A program made the translations under genes and the position numbers. 32,191 nucleotides of DNA from a virus, in the IMG/VR virus record IMGVR_UViG_3300030060_001497, positions 1 to 32,191 of that record; one strand, 5' to 3'. The notes under the pieces are model-generated. The model was not told where the DNA came from. It searched no databases and worked only from the letters and a program-made list of their open reading frames with translations. Every line of letters starts with the position of its first letter. Within the stretch, counting starts at the first letter, position 1. Shown in pieces: positions 20,752 through 29,563 of the stretch.

Positions 20752-21416
20752 TGGTTGAGGAAGATTATCAGGCGTGGGTAGCCTACCCACAATATCGCTG
20801 GATATACAACAAGTTAGAGCTTTCTTTAGAATTAGGCTATGAGGCTGGACCAGCCTGTGTTCCTGTAAAGAAGACAGGTGATTATATTGTGCGCCCTGTT
20901 TACAACCTGTACGGCATGGGCATAGGTGCAGTTAAAAAACATTTTGATCGTTACAAGGACGCAGAGGATTTAATAAACCATAAGCATATATCACCTGGTT
21001 ATTTCTGGTGTGAATGGTTTGAGGGCAAGCACCAAAGCGTTGATTTTATCAAAGAGAATAACAAGTGGGTGGCCTTTCATGCTATGGTAGGCAAGCACGA
21101 AAGCACAGACAATTTAACAAAGTTTGTTGAGTGGGAAGTAACCAAGCCAGATATTGAACTGCCTGATTGGTTGCATAACGTCACAACAGAAAAATATTTG
21201 AATGTTGAAACAATAGGGGATAAGATCATTGAGGTGCATCTGCGAAGTGGTAATGATGTTAGCTGGGACTATGATGTTGGAACTAAGATAATACCAGCGT
21301 GGAAGGGCGATAAAGCAAAGGACATGAAATTTTTGCCCAACTTGCATAGCGACATGAAACGATATGAGGCGCATGGGCAACTAAGCGATGTCAGAATTGG
21401 GTATTATGTAGCATGA
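20751..21416 (+). CDS. Unknown 221-aa protein, marine-phage type
   Basis: The 221-aa protein carries motifs RWIYNKLELSLELGYEAGPA (16-35), VRPVYNLYGMGIGA (47-60), PGYFWCEWFEG (82-92) and KIIEVHLR (158-165). The combination of a lysine/arginine-Pro-x-x-N-L-x-G-M-G loop and an IEVHLR strand slightly recalls ATP-grasp enzymes, and similar unnamed proteins occur in marine phages. The assignment is weak. TAATG coupling with the SSB-tail gene. Confidence 0.65.
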   Translation: MVEEDYQAWVAYPQYRWIYNKLELSLELGYEAGPACVPVKKTGDYIVRPVYNLYGMGIGAVKKHFDRYKDAEDLINHKHISPGYFWCEWFEGKHQSVDFIKENNKWVAFHAMVGKHESTDNLTKFVEWEVTKPDIELPDWLHNVTTEKYLNVETIGDKIIEVHLRSGNDVSWDYDVGTKIIPAWKGDKAKDMKFLPNLHSDMKRYEAHGQLSDVRIGYYVA

Positions 21417-22891
21417 TATTAGAAAACAAAAGATTGCCTGTTAACGCAAGTGGAGGTTTGTTGCCAGTAAGATCACGGCAAATAATGAAGTTTTTAGATA
21501 ACGATCCAACTGTTGTGCATCGAAGCCCATTATATCCTATTGTAAGGCGCAGGAGGTTTAGGCCTGATGATATGGAGATACAATATACTGAGTTCGGGGT
21601 TCCTGGAATACTGTATGACGCAGTTAAAGGTGCTGTAACCATTGGCGCAATGAGCCAAGGTGATATACCTTTAAATGAAAATCTTTTGACAAAATCGGTT
21701 TTGGACGCTCCATTTACTGGTGGCTTGCTTGCTGGTGCTGCTGGCATGATGCCAAAAGGTGCAGTTTTGGGTGCAAATGTAGGAGGAAAAATTCCATCAG
21801 GTATAAGAGCAGAATATGCAAGGCAAGGGCGTATGCAACCAGCCGAAGCACCAATAGGCGCAAAAGGACAAGAGTTAGGTGTGCCAACATCATATTCAAA
21901 AAATCTAAAAATTCCACAGGAGGAGATTGATAGACTAGAAGCTGGCTTAGTAAGAAGCAAAGCACCCAACATGAGCAAAAGAAAAATATTAAATTTAGAA
22001 GATATTGAGGGTCAAAAAATATTTCCATTAGTTGGTGATCGCACAAGCCGTGAAATTATAAGCGCAATTGGTGGTCAGAAATTAGATCAGCCAATAATGA
22101 CACAGGGTGGCTTTGGTTACAGCATGGGGAAAGACACAGGTGGATGGGCATCAAAACAAGGTATAATTACACGATTAAAAAATAAAATAAGAGATGAAGA
22201 GGGTGCAATTGGAGTTTCTATGCCAATGGCTGGAACAGGATCAGATTATAGTATGCACAGCATAGACGTTTTGTACGCTTTAGACTTGCCAAAGCAAATG
22301 ACAAAAAAAGCGCAACAAACAATCAAAAATTTAATAAATAATAAAATAGCAAGTAAAAACAAAAAAATAAAAAATAAAGACAACAGAATACAAAAGTTTC
22401 CTGGTTTAGAAGATAAAAACGCATACAATTATTTTCTGCAAAATCCAGAAGCAAGAAAATTTCTAATGGAAGAATTAGACAAAAGTGCAGTACGGAAAAT
22501 ACCAACAATGCCAGATGCGGTTATGTTAAGGCAAGCGGTAACTGATGCAAGTTTAAAAGATATGCGAAGGGGAGATACAGACGCATTGGCTGGACAGTCT
22601 TTTGTAAAGTTTGAACAAGATGCACGAAGTCAACCAAGTGGTTTATTATTATCGCCACATAAATCTTACGACACAGATTTATCTGGGGAATATTTGGGAG
22701 GCTTACCGCAGGCTGTGCCAAGATCATTGCTTATGCCTGATTATGTAGAACGTAGACTTATGGAAGGATATGAACCATTTAGAATGGATTATCTGATGAC
22801 ACGAGATATACCATTTCAAACAGTAACGCCAAAAATGGTTGATACTGTTGGCAAATATATAGAAGACCTTACTCGTAGGGGAGGCAAGTAA
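21413..22891 (+). CDS. Unknown 492-aa protein before terminase genes
   Basis: I do not recognise a full-length family. The N-terminus is basic and polar, then a Gly/Ala-rich segment (about 95-125) could associate with membrane. The C-terminal half (about 220-480) resembles domains in large polyvalent phage proteins that are delivered with DNA, including MPMAGTGSDYSMHSIDVL and MPDAVMLRQAVTDASLKDM segments. It could be an ejected virion protein placed outside the ejection block. The minus-strand gene 22869-23033 overlaps its 3' end. Confidence 0.65.
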   Translation: MILENKRLPVNASGGLLPVRSRQIMKFLDNDPTVVHRSPLYPIVRRRRFRPDDMEIQYTEFGVPGILYDAVKGAVTIGAMSQGDIPLNENLLTKSVLDAPFTGGLLAGAAGMMPKGAVLGANVGGKIPSGIRAEYARQGRMQPAEAPIGAKGQELGVPTSYSKNLKIPQEEIDRLEAGLVRSKAPNMSKRKILNLEDIEGQKIFPLVGDRTSREIISAIGGQKLDQPIMTQGGFGYSMGKDTGGWASKQGIITRLKNKIRDEEGAIGVSMPMAGTGSDYSMHSIDVLYALDLPKQMTKKAQQTIKNLINNKIASKNKKIKNKDNRIQKFPGLEDKNAYNYFLQNPEARKFLMEELDKSAVRKIPTMPDAVMLRQAVTDASLKDMRRGDTDALAGQSFVKFEQDARSQPSGLLLSPHKSYDTDLSGEYLGGLPQAVPRSLLMPDYVERRLMEGYEPFRMDYLMTRDIPFQTVTPKMVDTVGKYIEDLTRRGGK

Positions 22892-23033
22892 TAGTTTTAC
22901 CAATAGATATAGCAAGTTGGTCAATTTGTTTGATGATGTGTTCTGGCAACTTATCACCATCATCTGCATTTATTTCTAACAGTTCTTCAACTAATTCAGT
23001 TATATCATTAGAAATAGTTTGTAATTCAACCAT
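22869..23033 (-). CDS. 54-aa acidic micro-protein with own promoter
   Basis: ATG 23033 has GAGGA 5 bases upstream and an ATGGAAACA element further upstream (23053-23061) like the two other minus operons. The product starts MVELQTISNDITELVEEL and is acidic and helical. It lies convergent with the 492-aa gene and upstream of terminase, outside all minus operons. Possibly a regulatory or anti-host protein of the early regulon. Confidence 0.6.
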   Translation of the reverse strand: MVELQTISNDITELVEELLEINADDGDKLPEHIIKQIDQLAISIGKTITCLPYE

Positions 23034-23071
23034 GTAATCCTCGTAAAAATAGTGTTTCCATAAGAAAGATA

Positions 23072-23100
23072 ATTATAATAGAAAAAAAGTAAAAATGCAA
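23072..23100 (-). promoter_or_regulatory. Promoter of the 54-aa minus gene
   Basis: On the minus strand: TTGCAT (23095-23100), 17-base spacer, TATAAT (23072-23077). The -35 overlaps the start codon of the small terminase gene on the other strand. Plus-strand TATAAT also lies at 23074-23079, but has no good -35. The transcript would include ATGGAAACA and ACGAGGA. Confidence 0.6.
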
Positions 23101-23490
23101 GATAAGCTAACACCAAAACAGAAGGCTTTTATTAAAGAATACTTGATAGACAGGAATGGAAAACAGGCAGCTATTCGTGTGGGTTACTCACCAGCAACAG
23201 CAGAAAATCAAGCCTCTCGATTGTTAAGTAAAGATAAGGTTAGGCTAGTGGTTGAAAAAGAAATGCAGAAACACGCAGACAAGTGTGAAATAACGAGAGA
23301 TGCAATACGCCAAGAGTATGAGCGTGACAGGGAAACAGCACGATCTTTAGAGCATCCACAACTAAACGTAAGCGTAGCAGCTACAGAAAAAATAGCCAAG
23401 ATGTATGGTTTAGATGGTGTGACTAAGGTTGAGCATAGCGGACAGGACGGAGGGCCGATATTGTTATGGGGAAAGAAGCCTACGCAGTAG
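23095..23490 (+). CDS. terS: Terminase small subunit
   Basis: The 131-aa protein matches the terminase small-subunit family (PF03592): LTPKQKAFIKEYLIDRNGKQAAIRVGYS forms the helix-turn-helix that recognises the packaging site. A coiled-coil region follows (about 55-100), and a Gly-rich C-terminus should contact the large subunit. The ATG has almost no ribosome site, so expression may be low. It overlaps the large subunit by 25 bases. Confidence 0.92.
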   Translation: MQDKLTPKQKAFIKEYLIDRNGKQAAIRVGYSPATAENQASRLLSKDKVRLVVEKEMQKHADKCEITRDAIRQEYERDRETARSLEHPQLNVSVAATEKIAKMYGLDGVTKVEHSGQDGGPILLWGKKPTQ

Positions 23491-24716
23491 GGGCAGCGTC
23501 CAGCGTCTTTAATGATTTCTTTGTGCCGAGCCGTTACAAAGCGTTATATGGGGGCAGGGCTAGTGCGAAGTCTCATTTTTTTGCAGAGTGCATGATTGCC
23601 AACGCAGCCATGAACCTTGGCTTTCGTGGGCTGTGTGTTCGTGAGGTGCAAAAGTCATTGAAAGAAAGTGCGAAACGATTACTGGAGGATAAGATCAATG
23701 TCATGGGCTATGGTTCTCAATTTAATATTAAGCATGACGAGATAGGAACACCTGGGGGTGGTGTAATAAGTTTCGCTGGCATGAACCAACAAAATAGCGA
23801 AAGCATCAAGTCGTATGAGAATTACAGCGTTTGTTGGGTTGAGGAGGCTAATGTGTTTAGTGCAAGATCATTGGAGCTAATACGCCCAACTATTCGTGCG
23901 CCAAGCTCAGAGCTATGGTTTAGCTGGAACCCTCACCACGCATCTGACCCTGTAGACAAATTCTTTAGAGGCTTGTCACCGCCTGATAATGCAATTATTC
24001 GCAAAGTAACTTATGAGGACAACGAGTTCTTGCCACATGAGATGATTGAAGAAATGCAAATGGACAGGAAGAACAGCCCTGATAGATTTGCACACATTTG
24101 GTTGGGCGAGTATGCACCGCAAGCTGTGGGTGCTATCTGGAACATGGCAAACATACATGAGAACAGAAGGCATGAGATACCGCCACTCAAAAGAATACTA
24201 ATAAGCGTTGACCCAGCCATTAGCAACACAGACCATAGTGACGAACATGGCATAATCTGTGGTGGCATAGGCGAGGATAATAGGGGCTACATCATAGACG
24301 ATGTATCCATGAACGGCAGTCCACAACAATGGGCAGAACGAGCCGTTGCAACTTATGACAAGTATGAGGCAGACGCTATTGTAGTTGAGCGCAACCAAGG
24401 CGGTGACATGGTGCGCCACACAATTAAAACAGTCAGGCCACAAATAAAAATAGTTGAGGTGACTGCAACAAGGGGCAAGCACGTTAGGGCAGAGCCAATA
24501 AGCGCATTGTACGCAACCAACCAGGTAAGTCATATTGGAAGTTACCCAGAGCTAGAGGCGCAAATGTGTCGCATGACAAGTGCTGGTTATGAAGGCGATG
24601 GTAGTCCAGATCGTTGTGATGCGTTAGTTTGGCTATTAACAGAGCTATTTCCATCTATTATAAAACGCCCAAAAAAACGAAATTATGCGCCAAAAGCGTC
24701 AAGTTGGATGGGGTAA
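23466..24716 (+). CDS. terL: Terminase large subunit
   Basis: The 416-aa protein is the packaging motor and nuclease. Walker A is GGRASAKS (29-36), Walker B region SVCWVEEAN (121-129), coupling motif near FSWNP (152-156), and the RNase-H-like nuclease starts with Asp249 in ISVDPAIS. Another acidic residue falls in VVERNQGG and in SPDRCDA. Cuts concatemers and fills the head. The order terS-terL-portal fits P22-like phages and likely headful-type cutting. Confidence 0.95.
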   Translation: MGKEAYAVGAASSVFNDFFVPSRYKALYGGRASAKSHFFAECMIANAAMNLGFRGLCVREVQKSLKESAKRLLEDKINVMGYGSQFNIKHDEIGTPGGGVISFAGMNQQNSESIKSYENYSVCWVEEANVFSARSLELIRPTIRAPSSELWFSWNPHHASDPVDKFFRGLSPPDNAIIRKVTYEDNEFLPHEMIEEMQMDRKNSPDRFAHIWLGEYAPQAVGAIWNMANIHENRRHEIPPLKRILISVDPAISNTDHSDEHGIICGGIGEDNRGYIIDDVSMNGSPQQWAERAVATYDKYEADAIVVERNQGGDMVRHTIKTVRPQIKIVEVTATRGKHVRAEPISALYATNQVSHIGSYPELEAQMCRMTSAGYEGDGSPDRCDALVWLLTELFPSIIKRPKKRNYAPKASSWMG

Positions 24717-24775
24717 TTGATTGTCAAGATAATTTTTTAGTGGTAGCTTGATGCAAAATTAGGATAGGGTATCGC

Positions 24776-26992
24776 ATGGCAGAACAAGATAACGAGCTTA
24801 TAGAGCTTGCTAAAGAACAGTTTGCACAGGCACTTGATGCTTTTGAGGCGAACCAGACACGTTATGAAAAGGACGTAAAGTTTGGGCGCATGGGCGAACA
24901 ATGGAATGCTGATGATATTGAGGAGCGTAAAAACCAAGGCAGGCCAAGCCTAACTATCAACAGGATGCCCAGTTTTATTCGTCAAGTAGTCAATGACGCT
25001 AGGCAAAATAAACCATCTATCAAAGTCCACCCATTTGACGATACAGCAGATCCAGATACAGCAGAAGTAATAAACGGCATTATTCGCAACATAGAACAAG
25101 TATCAAAAGCAGACTTGGCGTATGACACAGCTATAGACTGCGCCACAAGTGGTGGCTTTGGTTATTTTCGTATTGACCTTGATTATGCTGATGACGATAC
25201 CTTTGATTTAGACATACGCATTAATCGCATACTAAATCCTTTGACAATATATCCAGACGCAGCATCCACGAGCGCAGATAGTAGCGATTGGAATTATTGC
25301 TTTGTTACAGAAATGATGCCTAGAGATGAGTTTGATGAGCAGTATCCAAACGCAGAGGCCATAGATTGGTCACCTACACATTTAGACGATAATGATCAAG
25401 CGTGGTATGACAAGGATCAGGTGCGAGTTGCAGAGTATTGGGTGCGTGAGCCTATTAATAAAACCATTTACCTGATGTCAACTGGCGATGTAGTAAGCGA
25501 AGAAATATACAATGAGTTGCAAGCAGAGTATGAAGCAACTGGCATAGAGTTGTTGAACACCAGAGAAACAACAAGCCACAAGGTAACTCAGTACATAATG
25601 AATGGTCAGGAAGTTTTAGAAACAAACGAATGGCCTGGCAAGTATATCCCGATTGTGCCGTTGTATGGTGAGGAAATATTTATAGATGGCGAAAGGCATT
25701 TCTTCAGCCTCATTCATTTTGCCAAAGACGCACAAACTATTTACAATTATTGGCGCACCACTACGACAGAGCTAGTGGCAATGGCTCCGAAGACCCCTTG
25801 GATCGGACCAGCAGGGGCATTTGATACTGACCTTGATCGTTGGCAAAACGCTAACACAGAGACTTATTCTTACTTGGAATATGATGGTGAAGTGCCACCA
25901 CAACGCCAACCCTTTGCTGGACCGCCTGCTGGGGCATTGCAAGAAGCATTAAATGCTAGTGATGATATGAAATCAGTTATGGGCTTACACGATGCGAGCA
26001 TGGGGGCGCAGTCTAATGAAATTAGTGGTGTTGCCATAAGCAAGCGAGTTCGTGAGGGCGATACGTCTACCTATCATTTTATTGATAATATGGCGAGAGC
26101 GATAAGACACGCTGGCGTAATCATAGTTGATCTAATGCCACTAATTTATAGCAAGCCTAGAATGATGCGAGTGCTTGGTGAGGATGGTATGGCGCAAACA
26201 GTTGCGGTAAATCAGCAAATTACAGAAGAACAACAAATGTTGCAAGGTCAGCAGATGATGGAAAGATTTGAGGCCATGTCTGCTATTTATGATCTTACAG
26301 TTGGCAAGTATGACGTTACAGTAAAAGCTGGTCCTAGCTATACAACGCAACGAGAGGAAGCAAGAGAAAGCATGATTGCTTTGTTGCAAGCCTTTCCACA
26401 AGCTGCAAGTGTTACAGGTGATCTTGTTGTTGACGCTATGGATTGGCCTAACAGCGATGTTTTTGCAAAGCGATTAAAGGCATTGTTGCCACCTGGTGTT
26501 GCTGATGATCGTGATGACCCACGAATAGCACAAATGGCGCAACAGATGCAGGGAATGGAACAAGTTATAAATCAATTGATGGCCGATCGTGAAGGCAAAC
26601 AGGCTGCAATACAAGTTGATCGTGAAAAGCTGGTGATAGACAGCCGTAAGGTAGATATTGACTATATGCAAGCTGAAACAAAGCGCATGGAGGCAGAAAT
26701 CAAGAACAAAGAGGCTGACATAAAGGCAGCAGAGGCCATGCGAGAAGACAGCCCCAACAACACGCCCATTATGGTTAAGCAAATGGATAATGCTATGAAG
26801 GAAGTTGCGCTAACGCAAGAGGCGCAAATAGCAACTGATAAACTAGACATAGAAAGAGAAAAGTTAGATTTAGAGCGTGATAAGCTCAACCTAGAAAAAT
26901 ACAAAGCTGATATGGATGCCTCTGTTAAAATGGCAGGCAAGACAGACGTTGATGTAACCATTAACGATATTGAGGTATCGCCAGCAGAGTAA
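24776..26992 (+). CDS. Portal protein, P22-like
   Basis: The 738-aa protein matches the P22-type portal family (PF16510): GEQWNADDIEERKNQGRPSL (40-59), NRMPSFIRQVVNDARQNKPS (61-80) and SGGFGYFRID. The C-terminal 150 residues form a Gln/Lys/Glu-rich coiled coil, like the barrel of P22 gp1. It forms the ring through which DNA passes and binds terminase. Length is close to P22 gp1 (725 aa). Confidence 0.92.
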   Translation: MAEQDNELIELAKEQFAQALDAFEANQTRYEKDVKFGRMGEQWNADDIEERKNQGRPSLTINRMPSFIRQVVNDARQNKPSIKVHPFDDTADPDTAEVINGIIRNIEQVSKADLAYDTAIDCATSGGFGYFRIDLDYADDDTFDLDIRINRILNPLTIYPDAASTSADSSDWNYCFVTEMMPRDEFDEQYPNAEAIDWSPTHLDDNDQAWYDKDQVRVAEYWVREPINKTIYLMSTGDVVSEEIYNELQAEYEATGIELLNTRETTSHKVTQYIMNGQEVLETNEWPGKYIPIVPLYGEEIFIDGERHFFSLIHFAKDAQTIYNYWRTTTTELVAMAPKTPWIGPAGAFDTDLDRWQNANTETYSYLEYDGEVPPQRQPFAGPPAGALQEALNASDDMKSVMGLHDASMGAQSNEISGVAISKRVREGDTSTYHFIDNMARAIRHAGVIIVDLMPLIYSKPRMMRVLGEDGMAQTVAVNQQITEEQQMLQGQQMMERFEAMSAIYDLTVGKYDVTVKAGPSYTTQREEARESMIALLQAFPQAASVTGDLVVDAMDWPNSDVFAKRLKALLPPGVADDRDDPRIAQMAQQMQGMEQVINQLMADREGKQAAIQVDREKLVIDSRKVDIDYMQAETKRMEAEIKNKEADIKAAEAMREDSPNNTPIMVKQMDNAMKEVALTQEAQIATDKLDIEREKLDLERDKLNLEKYKADMDASVKMAGKTDVDVTINDIEVSPAE

Positions 26993-27056
26993 TTGCACAG
27001 AGTAGATTACAGCATGGTGTTGTAATTTCTGTTTGATTATCGTGGAGAGCAAAGAT

Positions 27057-27998
27057 ATGATTATAGATGACGAAGTGGGTAGCGTAGCAGAAACGTCCAC
27101 GCCCGAAGCCGAAGAAGTCGTAACAGACCAGCCCGAAGCTGAAGACCAAGACTCTGAGAGTGTTACCCAAGAAGGTGACTACGAAGAACCCGAAGAAGCC
27201 GAAGAAAGCGAAGAATCGGAGACAGAAGACGAGCAGCCCACCGAGGGTTCATTTTCTGAAACTGTTGAAGTTGAATATGATGGCGAGGTGTATGAAGTAC
27301 CAAAACGGCTAAAAGACGCTGTGATGGCTACAAAAGATTACACCGAAAAGACCCAATCGCTTGCTGATGAGCGTAGGAACTACGAGGCCGAAAAAGCAGA
27401 CTTCACACAGTATATGGAGGCATCAAAGGCACAGTCAGAGCAAATGGCTAATTTAGCTGCTATAGACCAGCAGATAAAAAGTTTTGACGCTTATGATTGG
27501 AACGCAGCTTTTGATGCAGACATAACTCAGGCAACGAAGTTACAGCATCAAGCACAGCAACTTCAAAGCCAACGTGACCAACTTGTAGGAGCTATCCAGC
27601 AAGGCGAGACAGAGCGACAACGGCTACAGCACGAAAGTATGGTGCGAATAGCTGAAAAGACAGACGCAAAGTTAAGCAAGGAAGTTACAGGTTGGGGCGA
27701 TGAGATGAAAACTGATTTAGGCAAGTTTGCCGTTGATATGGGTTTGCCAGCCGACATGGTTAGTCGTGCTGTTACTTACCCAGAAATCAACATATTAAGA
27801 CTAGCTCAAATTGGTTATAAAACAGAAAATCAGGTGAAGGCAGCCGTGAAGTCAAAGGATAATAAAGTGGTGCGTGTAAAGCCCTCGAAAAATCTAAAGC
27901 CTAAACGACAGTCTGCGCCTAAATCACTCTCAAACGTGACTGACCCTGTTGCCTATCGGGAACTAAGGTTGGCACAAAAAAGGAAAGCGAAAGGCTAA
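27057..27998 (+). CDS. Scaffold protein
   Basis: This is a 313-aa protein. The first 65 residues are very acidic (Glu/Asp/Ser/Pro), then a VEYDGEVYEVPKRLKDA segment, long helical region with DYTEKTQSLADERR, and a basic C-terminus (KPSKNLKPKRQS) that would bind coat. This is the classical scaffold layout between portal and coat genes. I chose ATG 27057 with GGAG 7 bases upstream; a TTG start earlier is less likely. Confidence 0.88.
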   Translation: MIIDDEVGSVAETSTPEAEEVVTDQPEAEDQDSESVTQEGDYEEPEEAEESEESETEDEQPTEGSFSETVEVEYDGEVYEVPKRLKDAVMATKDYTEKTQSLADERRNYEAEKADFTQYMEASKAQSEQMANLAAIDQQIKSFDAYDWNAAFDADITQATKLQHQAQQLQSQRDQLVGAIQQGETERQRLQHESMVRIAEKTDAKLSKEVTGWGDEMKTDLGKFAVDMGLPADMVSRAVTYPEINILRLAQIGYKTENQVKAAVKSKDNKVVRVKPSKNLKPKRQSAPKSLSNVTDPVAYRELRLAQKRKAKG

Positions 27999-28001
27999 AT
28001 T

Positions 28002-29195
28002 ATGGCTAATACAAACCTGACTATTGATCAGATCACCAACGAAGCGTTGATGATTTTGCATCAAGAACTAAACTTTGTTGGTACGATTAACCGACAATAT
28101 GATGACAGTTATGCAAAAACTGGAGCTAAGATTGGTGATAGCTTGCGTATACGTCTTCCAAACCAATACACTGTAAGAAGTGGCGCAACTCTTAGTACTC
28201 AAGACACAACAGAGCAAAGCACCACCCTACAGGTAAGCACTCAAAAAGGTGTAGATGTAAACTTTACGTCAGAAGAACTAACAATGGATATTGATAGCTT
28301 TTCTGATCGTATTCTTAAGCCAGCCATGTCTGTGCTTGCTGCTAACATTGAGTCAGACGTTATGAACGTGGTTTTGGATGTTCCAAACCAAGTTAATAAT
28401 GTTGGTAGTGCTTTTACATTTGCAAAAGCTCTTAACGGCAATAAAACCCTAACCGACAACCTTGCACCATACACTGATCGTTGCCTTAACATGGCTACTC
28501 AAGACAATGTTGACTTGGTTGACGCTCTTAAAGGGTTGTTTAACGCACAGGATGGCTTGTCAAGCAACTACAAGAAGGGACGTCTAGCTGGCCCATTTGC
28601 TGGCTTTGATGGCATCTATGAGAACACCTTGTGGCCTACATTGACCACAGGCTCAGACGATGGCACAGGCGATCACAAAGTGAATGGTGCTGACCAAACT
28701 GGTGCATCCATCACGCACTCAAGCAACGGCAGTGGTACATTTGTAGTTGGCGATATTATTACTTTCGCTGGTGTTAATGATGTACACCCTGAGACTAAAG
28801 CCGATACTGGTAGCCTCAAGCAGTTTGTTGTAACTGCTGCTATGTCTGCATCCGCTACAACTGTAGCCATCAGCCCTAGCATTGTTATAACAGGTGCATT
28901 GCAAAATTGCTCTGCTGCACCAACAAACACTGGCGCAATCACGAAAGTTGGTGGTGCAAGTGCTGTTCACAACATCTCACTAGGTTATCACAAAGACGCT
29001 GTTGCCTTCGCAACTGCTGACCTTGTTATGCCTACTGGTTGTGACATGGCTGCTCGTAAAAACATGGACGGCATCTCAATGCGAATTGTTCGTGACTATG
29101 ACATTAACAACGACAAATTTCCTTGTCGGATAGATGTTCTGTATGGTTACAAGCTAATTCGCCCTGAGTTGGCTGTTCGTTACGCAAACAACTAA
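28002..29195 (+). CDS. Major capsid protein, P22 coat-like
   Basis: The 397-aa coat protein has an N-terminal helix, ITNEALMILHQEL, and an E-loop-like segment, GDSLRIRLPNQYTVRSGATL (44-63). An inserted beta domain (about 210-320) holds Gly/Thr-rich strands (GTFVVGDIITFAGV). Family P22 coat protein (PF11651) by pattern. The gene starts three bases after the scaffold stop. The hairpin at its end suggests high expression. Confidence 0.9.
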   Translation: MANTNLTIDQITNEALMILHQELNFVGTINRQYDDSYAKTGAKIGDSLRIRLPNQYTVRSGATLSTQDTTEQSTTLQVSTQKGVDVNFTSEELTMDIDSFSDRILKPAMSVLAANIESDVMNVVLDVPNQVNNVGSAFTFAKALNGNKTLTDNLAPYTDRCLNMATQDNVDLVDALKGLFNAQDGLSSNYKKGRLAGPFAGFDGIYENTLWPTLTTGSDDGTGDHKVNGADQTGASITHSSNGSGTFVVGDIITFAGVNDVHPETKADTGSLKQFVVTAAMSASATTVAISPSIVITGALQNCSAAPTNTGAITKVGGASAVHNISLGYHKDAVAFATADLVMPTGCDMAARKNMDGISMRIVRDYDINNDKFPCRIDVLYGYKLIRPELAVRYANN

Positions 29196-29204
29196 AAAAG
29201 GAAA

Positions 29205-29241
29205 TGTGGGTGGTGGACAATCTGCCACCCACAAATCTTTA
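29205..29241 (+). terminator. Terminator-like hairpin after coat gene
   Basis: TGTGGGTGG and CCACCCACA form a perfect 9-bp stem with an 11-base loop, 10 bases after the coat stop. The following AATCTTTAA is only partly T-rich, so it may reduce rather than stop transcription, keeping coat levels above downstream genes. It may also protect the 3' end of coat mRNA. Confidence 0.75.
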
Positions 29242-29256
29242 ACGTAGGAACTTTTA

Positions 29257-29385
29257 ATGGTTACAAAACGCAACGCAAAAAAGATTAAAAAAGTTGTAAA
29301 AAGTTTAAAGAAAGCGTCAAAGGCTCATGCAAGCCAAGCAAAAAGTTTAAGTAAAGTAATTAAACCCAAAGGCAAGAAAAGGTAA
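29257..29385 (+). CDS. 42-aa lysine-rich protein
   Basis: The ATG at 29257 has AGGAA 6 bases upstream. The product is almost half Lys and Arg, without acidic residues, starting MVTKRNAKKIKKVVKSLKK. A histone-like DNA-condensing or capsid-binding role is possible. It resembles in composition the proteins at 8013-8201 and 29390-29563. Confidence 0.7.
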   Translation: MVTKRNAKKIKKVVKSLKKASKAHASQAKSLSKVIKPKGKKR

Positions 29386-29389
29386 AATT

Positions 29390-29563
29390 ATGAAATATTA
29401 TATACGTGACTTGGAAGATGGCACAGTACAAAGGGTTGCGTTTGCAGAAGACCCTGGCAAATCAATACCACAATGGCGATTAGATGACACGCCACGCAAC
29501 ACAACAGAAAAGAAAACAAAAACAGTTAAAAAAACAACGGCAAAAAAGAAAGCTAAAAAGTAA
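29390..29563 (+). CDS. 57-aa protein with lysine-rich tail
   Basis: N-terminal half looks folded (MKYYIRDLEDGTVQRVAF) and the C-terminal half is Lys/Thr-rich and disordered. The stop overlaps the next start (TAATG). Short, positively charged proteins between coat and adaptor are frequent in P22-like phages. Possible minor head or decoration protein. Confidence 0.72.
   Translation: MKYYIRDLEDGTVQRVAFAEDPGKSIPQWRLDDTPRNTTEKKTKTVKKTTAKKKAKK

Noticed and set aside
21391-21978. 195-aa minus-strand frame inside the 492-aa gene
   Set aside because: It is rich in Pro, Ala and Ser as expected for antisense of a coding gene, and lacks the ATGGAAACA/ACGAGGA leader seen before true minus operons.
24198-24533. 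111-aa minus-strand frame inside the large terminase
   Set aside because: The Cys/Leu/Val-rich composition is what an antisense of the conserved terminase gene gives; no start signal is visible.
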